Positions 33,545-42,486 of a stretch of 42,486 nucleotides of DNA are shown in pieces. The DNA lies in NCBI GenBank assembly GCA_022072205.1, contig JAJVID010000100.1, forward strand, positions 1 through 42,486, in the 5' to 3' direction. Below the pieces are notes generated by a model. That model was not told the origin of the DNA. It saw nothing but the letters and a program-made list of their open reading frames with translations, and searched no databases. Each line of letters opens with the position of its first letter. Positions within the stretch are counted from its first letter, which is position 1. This DNA is from Acidobacteriota bacterium (GTDB lineage: Bacteria; Acidobacteriota; Blastocatellia; RBC074). A program made the position numbers and the translations under genes.

Positions 33545-34513
33545 ATGAAAGCAATCATCATTGAAAATTGTGGCGGGCCTGAAGCGCTCGTCTATCGTGG
33601 GTGGGAAAAACCCGCGCCGAAATCCGGCGAAGCCCTGGTCAAGCTCGATGCCATCGGCCTGAACTTCATTGACGTTTATCACCGCACGGGCCTTTATCCG
33701 CAGCCGCGTCCGTTCATTCCCGGAATGGAAGCCGCCGGTGTTGTTGAAGCCGTCGCTCCCGGCGTGACCGAAGTCTCGGCCGGTGACCGCGTGGCTTACG
33801 CGATGCAGCCGGGCGCCTATGCCGAATACGCCGCCGTGCCCGCGTGGAAACTGGTCAAAGTTCCGGAAGGCGTGAGCGCCGAGCAAGCCGCAGCCGCTAT
33901 GTTGCAAGGCATGACGGCGCATTACCTGACGACTTCTGTTTATCCGCTGAAAGCCGGCGAAACAGCGTTGATCCATGCGGCTGCGGGCGGCGTGGGCTTG
34001 TTGCTGATCCAGATGGTCAAGCGCATCGGCGCGCGCGGCATCGGCACTGTTTCGACTGAAGCCAAAGCCGAGCTTGCGCGCGAAGCCGGAGCCGATGAAA
34101 TCATTCTTTACACTCAACAGGATTTTGAGCAGGAAACGCGTCGCTTGACGGGAGGGAAAGGCGCGCAGGTGGTTTACGATTCGGTCGGCAAAGACACTTT
34201 TCTCAAGAGCCTGTCGTCGCTCGCGCCGCGCGGGATGATGGCGCTCTTCGGCCAATCGAGCGGCCCTGTCGCATCGTTCGACCCGGCGCTGCTCGCGCAA
34301 AAAGGATCGCTGTTTTTGACCAGGCCGAGTCTGGCGCAATACGCCGCGACGCGCGAAGAATTGCTCTGGCGCGCGGGCGATCTGTTCAACTGGATCAAAT
34401 CTGGCGAATTGAAGTTGCGAATCGAGAAGACATTCCCGCTGCGCGACGCCGCCGAGGCGCACCGGCAACTTGAAGGCAGGAAGACAACCGGCAAAGTTTT
34501 ACTTCTTCCTTGA
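33545..34513 (+). CDS. NADPH:quinone oxidoreductase (MDR family)
   Basis: The 322-residue protein belongs to the zinc-free quinone oxidoreductase group of the medium-chain dehydrogenase/reductases. It has the GLNFIDVYHRTGLYP segment, PFIPGMEAAGVVEAV, and the cofactor-binding AAAGGVGLLLIQ (about 147-158), ending with the typical AEAHRQLEGRKTTGKVLL. Family role: NADPH-dependent reduction of quinones, in the cytosol. Both a GTG at 33539 and the ATG at 33545 are possible; GGAG overlaps the former, so the ATG is chosen. The next gene starts 22 bp downstream and may be co-transcribed. Confidence 0.92.
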   Translation: MKAIIIENCGGPEALVYRGWEKPAPKSGEALVKLDAIGLNFIDVYHRTGLYPQPRPFIPGMEAAGVVEAVAPGVTEVSAGDRVAYAMQPGAYAEYAAVPAWKLVKVPEGVSAEQAAAAMLQGMTAHYLTTSVYPLKAGETALIHAAAGGVGLLLIQMVKRIGARGIGTVSTEAKAELAREAGADEIILYTQQDFEQETRRLTGGKGAQVVYDSVGKDTFLKSLSSLAPRGMMALFGQSSGPVASFDPALLAQKGSLFLTRPSLAQYAATREELLWRAGDLFNWIKSGELKLRIEKTFPLRDAAEAHRQLEGRKTTGKVLLLP

Positions 34514-34535
34514 AGCGTTGAGAGGAGCGCTGGCT

Positions 34536-35507
34536 ATGACGATTCCCATTCTGTTGTTTAGCTTGATCCTTTACGTCTTCCCATTCCAAAGCGCTTTCGC
34601 CGTGATCGGCAGTGTGCGAGACACCAACGGGCAGAGAGTGACATCCATTCGCGTCTCTCTGCTCGATGAAAATTACCACTCGATCCGAACGGTCTTTGTT
34701 GACTCATCGGGACGGTTCCAGTTCAGAGGGTTGCGTCAGGGCGTCTACCTAGTTCGCGTCGAACCTGTCGGGACGCCTTACGAAGAACAGGTTCAGCGAG
34801 TCGAGTTCCAGTCAATCTCCGGCAGAGGCGGCGGGGCCGAAGAGCCTTACATGCTCGATTTCACGCTCAAGCGAAAGAAGAGTGAATCGCCAGTGCGCGA
34901 GATTGTTTTCACTCAAACGATCCCTGACGCCGCTCGCGTTGAGTTTGAACGCGGGGCCGGTTACCTCAGCGATGGCAAATTCGAGCAGGCCGGCGCGGCG
35001 CTCAAGAAGGCGATTGAAATTTTCCCCGATTACTTCCAGGCCCTTGAGCTGCTCGGGACTGAATACGTCAAGCGCGGGCAATTCGCCGACGCGCTGCCGC
35101 TTCTGGCGCACGCTGTGGAGGTCAACGGCAGAGCGTCGAAGAGCCTTTACGCGCTCGGCGTCGCCAATGTGAAGCTGAACCGTCTGTCCGAAGCCATCGA
35201 GTGGTTGAAGAAAGCCGCTGTCGAAGACCCGGCGAACGTCAATATCCAGATCATGCTCGGCCAGGCTTACGGCAACAACCGCGAATACGATCAGGCAGTG
35301 GCCGCGCTCAAGAAGGCAATCGAATTGGGCGGCGATCAGGCGGTTGACGTGCATTTCTATCTGGCCTCGATCTACAACAAGCAGGGCAAGTATTCCGAGG
35401 CGGTGAAAGAACTGGAGATTTACCTCAAGGAAGGAAAAGGCATTGACCGAGCAAAGATCAAGGCGGCTATTGATAATCTGAAGGCGAAAGAGAAGGCGAA
35501 GAACTGA
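34536..35507 (+). CDS. Secreted TPR-repeat protein with carboxypeptidase-regulatory-like domain
   Basis: The 323-residue product has a signal peptide (about 1-22, ending SAFA). A short beta-sandwich domain follows (about 23-110: VIGSVRDTNGQRVTSIRVSL, then SSGRFQFRGLRQGVYLVRVE), which is of the carboxypeptidase-regulatory-like type. Then come about five tetratricopeptide repeats (about 138-310), and a Lys-rich end. TPR domains bind proteins; the combination is common in acidobacteria, where function is mostly unknown. The frame is open upstream to 34470, overlapping the oxidoreductase gene, but GAGGAG ten bases before the ATG at 34536 and the signal peptide favour this start. A bidirectional terminator follows. 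Confidence 0.85.
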   Translation: MTIPILLFSLILYVFPFQSAFAVIGSVRDTNGQRVTSIRVSLLDENYHSIRTVFVDSSGRFQFRGLRQGVYLVRVEPVGTPYEEQVQRVEFQSISGRGGGAEEPYMLDFTLKRKKSESPVREIVFTQTIPDAARVEFERGAGYLSDGKFEQAGAALKKAIEIFPDYFQALELLGTEYVKRGQFADALPLLAHAVEVNGRASKSLYALGVANVKLNRLSEAIEWLKKAAVEDPANVNIQIMLGQAYGNNREYDQAVAALKKAIELGGDQAVDVHFYLASIYNKQGKYSEAVKELEIYLKEGKGIDRAKIKAAIDNLKAKEKAKN

Positions 35508-35530
35508 TTGCCTGACTCGGCGGGAATTCA

Positions 35531-35566
35531 AAAGGGCTGCCATCTCTGCGGAGTTGGCAGCCCTTT
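35531..35566. terminator. Bidirectional terminator between TPR and TonB receptor genes
   Basis: AAAGGGCTGCCA at 35531-35542 pairs perfectly with TGGCAGCCCTTT at 35555-35566 around a 12-base loop. It lies between two convergent genes, with GATTTTCC after it on the plus strand. T-residues within the stem ends on both strands fit use in both directions. Confidence 0.75.
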
Positions 35567-35601
35567 GATTTTCCATCACTCCGTTTCCGAAGTGGACTGG
35601 G

Positions 35602-38600
35602 TTAGAAGATGACTCGGAATCCGAACCGGAGTTCACGAATTCCCTGATAAGCGTTCGAGCCTTCAGGTGTGAGGCCGGAGCGGCGGGTACCCGGCAACCC
35701 ATAGGTCGGATCAAGAAGGTTCGTCGTCCTCGGCTTCCCGTCGGGACCGAGCGTGCCCGGCTGGAAGAAGTATTGGCTCACGTCGAAGCCGCTGAAGAAT
35801 TGCTGATCCGAAATGACGGCGTTGCCATTGCGGTTCAAACGGCTGCGAACGTTCATCACCGCCGCCTGATTGAACAGGTTCTGAACGTTCATGTCGAGTT
35901 TGACTTTCACGCGCTCCGTCAAGTTGATCGTATGGCTGATCAAAATGTCGGTCTGCGTGAAGACGTCAGTGCGGCCAAGATCGCCACGACCGTTGTAAAA
36001 GACCGGGACGGTGACTGTCGCTTCGGAGGTGAGCGGCGTGCCGCTGTAAGCCACCTGCGAGAGCGAGAAGTTCGTTACGCCCAGCTTCGACCTCAGGTCG
36101 TAATTGCCAAAGAACGTGAACGAATGCGGTCGGTCGGTGCCGAGCGGCCCGTAAACGTTGTTGCCCTTCGAATCGAAATTGCCATACGGCAAGTCGAACG
36201 CGCGCGAGGCGCCCGGGTCGGAACGCCCGTTCTCGTCCGAGTTGGCCAGGCCGGCGTAGTTGCCGTAAAGCCGGCTGTAAGTGTACGAGACGAAGTAGCT
36301 GAGATTGCGTGCGAAACCTTCGTTGAAGCGCCCGTCAAGACGGAACTCAAGCCCGTCGTACTGACGCTTGGCGCGTGGCACCAGGTATTGCCCTTCCTTG
36401 AGATTGATCGTCTGACCGCTCAAGGTGTTGATGCTCCGGTCGCGCAACCCGAAGCCGGGGTTGCCGGTGATGTAGACCTCGTTGTCCCCCGCGTCGAGCA
36501 CACCGATGTCCTCAAGCGCGCGCATCAACCGCTTGCGGGTGTAACGCGCCGAGAAAACCAGATTCGAGGCGAACTGGTGCGTCGAGGTAACGGTGAATTC
36601 GCGCTGCTCGTACGGTTTCATGCCCGGATCAACGGACAGCAATCGCCCCTGACTGTCAATCTCCAGCGTGCGGTTGTCATACTCCGTGATGAGCGAGCCT
36701 GCCGCGTTCGGGGCTGTTTTCGACAGCGAAGCGAGCTTGTTTGGATCGTCCAGCTTGTAGACGTGGCTGACCCAGTAATCGCCGCCGAACGAGCCGCGAG
36801 CGATCTCGTATTTCATCACGTCGAAGTAATGACCATAGCTCGCGCTCACTTTCCATTTGCCAGTGCCCAGCACGTCCCACGCAAAACCGAGACGCGGCGC
36901 GATCTTGTCGCCCCAACCAAAGCTGATCGGGTTTTGCACTTTCGCGCCGAGATAGCTCTTCGTGTAAGGCGGAAGGAATTCGTTTTCGAAGCGGACGCCG
37001 AGGTTGAGGTTCATACGCGGGCTAAGCTGCCAGGCGTCCTGGATATAGAAGCCCTGGTTGCGGCTGTTGACGTTGGCGTTGTGACGAACGCCGTCCTGCC
37101 AGACGTAATAGCCATAGGCGCCGCGCTGGTTGACCGTGCTACCGCGCGTGAAAGCCTCGCCCCAGAAGACATCGAACTGGCCGTTGAGGAAATCGTCTTC
37201 CACGTCGTTCGACAAACGGTTGAGCGCGTAGCCGCCTTTGAGAGTGTGTTGCTGGCCGAACACGCGGGCGATGTAGGTGCCGTCCAGATAGACGTTGTGA
37301 CGCGTCGTGATGTCACGCAGCGTCGCAAACGTGCTGCTGATGTTCGTGAAATTGGTGTTGCCGGCAAGCGCCGACGGTACCGGCGGATTGGTTTGCGAAC
37401 TGCTCGGCGTTCTGTAAATGAGGTAAGGCCCGGCTGGCAAGCCGTAGCTGCCGAGCGTCGCCGTGTAGTTGTTGTTCAGCGTCGAGCCTTTGTCGTTAAG
37501 GTATTTGTACCCGTAGCGGGCGCTCAGGACCAGTTTGGAGGTCGGCGTGTAGGTGACCGCCGCCGTGTAAGCTGATGAAGGCGTATAGCCGCCACCAACC
37601 GAAAGATCATTGGACGGCGCGGCGACTCGGCCATCGGCCACCGGCAGCAGGCCGTTGACCTTGGTCGGCGTCCAGATGTACGAAGTGTTGATCTGAAGCT
37701 TCTGGGTCGGCGCATAATCAAGCCGCCCAATGCCGTAATGACGCTTCACGTTTTGGGTGAAAGTCTTGGTGGAGATTGGCGCTGAATTGTTATCCACAAA
37801 ATTGATTGTGCGCTCGGTGCGGATCAATTCGGGGAAGTAGCTGGTGAAGAAATGCAGGCGGTCTTTGAGAATCGGGCCGCCGAGCGAGAAGCCGGGGTAG
37901 AACGCCCGGTAATCGTCTTCGTTCTGGCGAAAGAACTCGGCCTTGTTCGCGTCTCTCACGCCGGGTTGCCAATAGCCGCGCGTGTTTGAGTTCAGCCCGG
38001 AGTTGGTGAAGAGGAAAGCTCCTTCGCCGTGAAAAGCGTTCGTGCCGCTCTTGGTCACGACGTTGACCACGCCGCCCGTCGCCCCGCCGTACTCGGCCTC
38101 GAAGCCGCCGCTCTTGACCTGCACCTCGCGGATGAACTCGAAGGGGATCGAATCGGCGCGGCGCAGTTGGCCCTTGCGAACATCGGTCACTTCGACGCCG
38201 TCAAGAACGAAGGCATTCTCAGCGCCGCTCGCGCCGTCTACCTGAATGCCGCCGACGCCTTCATTGCCGCCCTTCGGTTCCGGACGCACGCCGGGCGCGG
38301 CCTTCAGAATCGAGTGGAAATTGCGGCCCCTCGGAGTGTTGTCAATGAATTTCTCGGACAGGTTGGTTGCGGTGCGGCTGGACGTGATGTCCAACGCTTC
38401 GGACGAGGCGGTGATGTTGACCTGTTCGGCCACGTCGCCCGCCGGCATCGCGATTTCAAGCGTTAGCTCTCTGCCTAGTTGCACGGCGATATCTTCCTTC
38501 TTGACGGTCTTGAAACCGGTCAGGGTGACGGTGATGGAATAAGCTCCGACCGGGAGTCTGGGGAAGGTATAGGCCCCGGCGCTGTCGGTCATCACCTCCA

Positions 38601-38799
38601 GTGGACGCACCAGCGCGGAACTGGTGGCCGTGACTTTTGCGCCCGGGATCGCGGCGCCGGTTTGATCTTTAACCACACCCTGGATGCTCCCCGTGTTTTC
38701 CTGGGAGTACGCCAGCGGCGCAGCTATCACGAGCGCGATGGTACAACATACCAGGCTCAAGGTATTTTTAAGCGTATTGACCAATGATCTTTGTCTCAT
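35602..38799 (-). CDS. Oar-like TonB-dependent receptor
   Basis: The 1065-residue outer-membrane protein has a signal peptide (about 1-33, ending AYSQE). A carboxypeptidase-regulatory-like domain follows (about 35-115: SIQGVVKDQTGAAIPGAKV), then a TonB plug (about 120-260, with GGIQVDGASGAENAFVLDGV and VNVVTKSGTNAFHGEGAF). A long beta-barrel ends in RELRFGFRVIF with a terminal Phe. Such Oar-type receptors import large or polymeric nutrients and are abundant in Acidobacteria. The frame is open upstream to 38976, but the ATG at 38799 has AGGAAAGGAAGC ahead and begins the signal peptide. No substrate-specific enzymes flank it. Confidence 0.93.
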   Translation of the reverse strand: MRQRSLVNTLKNTLSLVCCTIALVIAAPLAYSQENTGSIQGVVKDQTGAAIPGAKVTATSSALVRPLEVMTDSAGAYTFPRLPVGAYSITVTLTGFKTVKKEDIAVQLGRELTLEIAMPAGDVAEQVNITASSEALDITSSRTATNLSEKFIDNTPRGRNFHSILKAAPGVRPEPKGGNEGVGGIQVDGASGAENAFVLDGVEVTDVRKGQLRRADSIPFEFIREVQVKSGGFEAEYGGATGGVVNVVTKSGTNAFHGEGAFLFTNSGLNSNTRGYWQPGVRDANKAEFFRQNEDDYRAFYPGFSLGGPILKDRLHFFTSYFPELIRTERTINFVDNNSAPISTKTFTQNVKRHYGIGRLDYAPTQKLQINTSYIWTPTKVNGLLPVADGRVAAPSNDLSVGGGYTPSSAYTAAVTYTPTSKLVLSARYGYKYLNDKGSTLNNNYTATLGSYGLPAGPYLIYRTPSSSQTNPPVPSALAGNTNFTNISSTFATLRDITTRHNVYLDGTYIARVFGQQHTLKGGYALNRLSNDVEDDFLNGQFDVFWGEAFTRGSTVNQRGAYGYYVWQDGVRHNANVNSRNQGFYIQDAWQLSPRMNLNLGVRFENEFLPPYTKSYLGAKVQNPISFGWGDKIAPRLGFAWDVLGTGKWKVSASYGHYFDVMKYEIARGSFGGDYWVSHVYKLDDPNKLASLSKTAPNAAGSLITEYDNRTLEIDSQGRLLSVDPGMKPYEQREFTVTSTHQFASNLVFSARYTRKRLMRALEDIGVLDAGDNEVYITGNPGFGLRDRSINTLSGQTINLKEGQYLVPRAKRQYDGLEFRLDGRFNEGFARNLSYFVSYTYSRLYGNYAGLANSDENGRSDPGASRAFDLPYGNFDSKGNNVYGPLGTDRPHSFTFFGNYDLRSKLGVTNFSLSQVAYSGTPLTSEATVTVPVFYNGRGDLGRTDVFTQTDILISHTINLTERVKVKLDMNVQNLFNQAAVMNVRSRLNRNGNAVISDQQFFSGFDVSQYFFQPGTLGPDGKPRTTNLLDPTYGLPGTRRSGLTPEGSNAYQGIRELRFGFRVIF

Positions 38800-39591
38800 A
38801 TGGTAAGCTTCCTTTCCTTTTATTTTTGAGTTGGTAACACAGCCCAGGTACTGCGGCAGACTGTGAAGCTCAAATGGCAGTTTGATAATCAGCCGGCGGA
38901 AACAGTGATTGACTAAAACCCGCGTCGCCCGCATCCCCGCTCCGCTGATGGTGAAACTCATCTCCACAAGACACACGAAGGCCTAAACCGGCTCGCGTGA
39001 GCCGATTCGAAATTGACGCTCGTGCTCTTGATACTGGTTTGGTCGCCCCGCTAACCAACTTAGAGGATAGCTATATAACCCGATGATAATTTTGATTATT
39101 ACGGGCGGTTAGCGGATCGTTTTAGAAACAAATCCAAATGATTATTTCCAAGTTCCGTAGCTTGTTGTGCAACTACCATTCCAGCGAACAACAGCGCAAT
39201 CGGCTTCAAAAAGCTGGTCTGAATCAGGCGCTGAGAGCCGATGAATTCCAGATAAAGTCCGGAAATCCAGATTCCGATTCAGATTTTCGGATTTGAACGT
39301 TAGTTGGTACGGTATGACTGAAGCAGGCTTACCGCAATTGGAATGATGATGTCAGAAGTTCAAGGAGATTGAGCGCCTTGAAGCCGGTATGAAGCGCAGA
39401 AGCCACGCGGAGACAGGCTTCACAGCTTATCGAGGTATAAAGGGAATTGGTTTCAGTCTGGCGCTGATGGCGCGAGAATGGAAATGATTCAAACTCGCTT
39501 GATGGTCCCCAATGATCATCTTCTTTGAAACAAAAAAGCCCGCCGGGCCAAATGGCCAGGCGGGCTTAGGTATTTTCCAGTCGGCGATTGA
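38800..39591. other. Long intergenic region between two TonB receptor genes
   Basis: About 790 bases without a credible gene. It is more AT-rich around 39060-39140. A 9-bp inverted repeat, CCGCTAACC at 39048-39056 and GGTTAGCGG at 39107-39115, flanks an AT-rich stretch with TATATA-like sequence and may mark the promoter of the receptor at 35602-38799. A GAAGCC/GGCTTC pair near 39400 may form a small hairpin. The last 60 bases hold the terminator of the other receptor gene. I saw no tRNA, small RNA motif or gene remnant that I can name. Confidence 0.5.
39532..39567 (-). terminator. Rho-independent terminator of the second TonB receptor gene
   Basis: AAGCCCGCC at 39536-39544 pairs with GGCGGGCTT at 39559-39567, with an inner GGCC/GGCC pairing. 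Read on the minus strand it runs into TTTTTTGTTT, a classical terminator about 25 bases after the stop codon of the minus-strand gene. Confidence 0.88.

Positions 39592-42486
<2,895 letters not shown>

Noticed and set aside
33449..34468. Minus-strand open frame of 339 codons antisense to the quinone oxidoreductase
   Set aside because: Low-information composition and no motif, while the plus strand encodes an intact MDR enzyme.
35773..37575. Plus-strand open frame of 600 codons antisense to the first TonB receptor
   Set aside because: Long, but Val/Arg/Ala-rich and without signal, domain or ribosome site; it mirrors the codon bias of the receptor gene.

Overview
The window looks like a chromosomal piece of a Gram-negative, moderately GC-rich bacterium, most likely an acidobacterium of the Blastocatellia type. 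That placement is inferred from gene content: two very large Oar-like TonB-dependent receptors with an N-terminal carboxypeptidase-regulatory-like domain, a DnaK/DnaJ operon ending in an HspR-type repressor, a bacterial homologue of the tetraether lipid synthase (Tes) radical SAM family, and a small MM0924-like protein. No rRNA, tRNA, CRISPR array, integrase or prophage was seen.

Layout. 1-1881: a ferritin-like diiron protein (cut by the window edge) divergent from an AraC regulator. 2010-9871: housekeeping genes, namely rfaE2 (heptose/LPS precursor), mfd (transcription-coupled repair), two successive parvulin-type peptidyl-prolyl isomerases (one lipoprotein, one periplasmic) and a YhaM-like exoribonuclease. 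9887-12371: a tight group of an Lgt-like integral membrane protein with altered catalytic positions, a Tes-like radical SAM enzyme and a small three-helix membrane protein; this is the most interesting block. 12476-16725: a MocA-like nucleotidyltransferase, a UbiD-type decarboxylase, a toxin remnant, and a methyltransferase, cyclase and cupin group. 16729-18270 (minus): a NagB-like protein with a degraded catalytic loop and a PPP-family phosphatase. 18367-20198: pgsA and an AI-2E/PerM transporter.

20228-24509 is a heat-shock operon, dnaK-hsp20-dnaJ-hspR, with a clear sigma-70 promoter whose -35 box lies inside a HAIR-like inverted repeat, the kind of site HspR binds. 24548-28456 is an envelope region: an ABC-2 polysaccharide export permease and a glycosyltransferase on the minus strand, and two paralogous secreted NlpC/P60 peptidases on the plus strand. 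28517-35507 holds a small MM0924-like protein, a LytS/LytTR two-component pair, an amino acid permease, a secreted protein, a MITE-like element, a quinone oxidoreductase and a secreted TPR protein. 35602-42486 (minus) holds the two TonB-dependent receptors, the second cut by the window end.

A recurrent non-genic theme is a set of intergenic palindromes built from short tandem repeats of 7 or 9 nt period (8581-8682, 13105-13169, 22275-22360, 22808-22897, 25378-25445). Four of the five end within about 15 nt of a start codon and leave no visible Shine-Dalgarno sequence. A different 174-bp element at 33232-33405 has 15-bp terminal inverted repeats and 9-bp flanking direct repeats, as expected of a non-autonomous transposable element.
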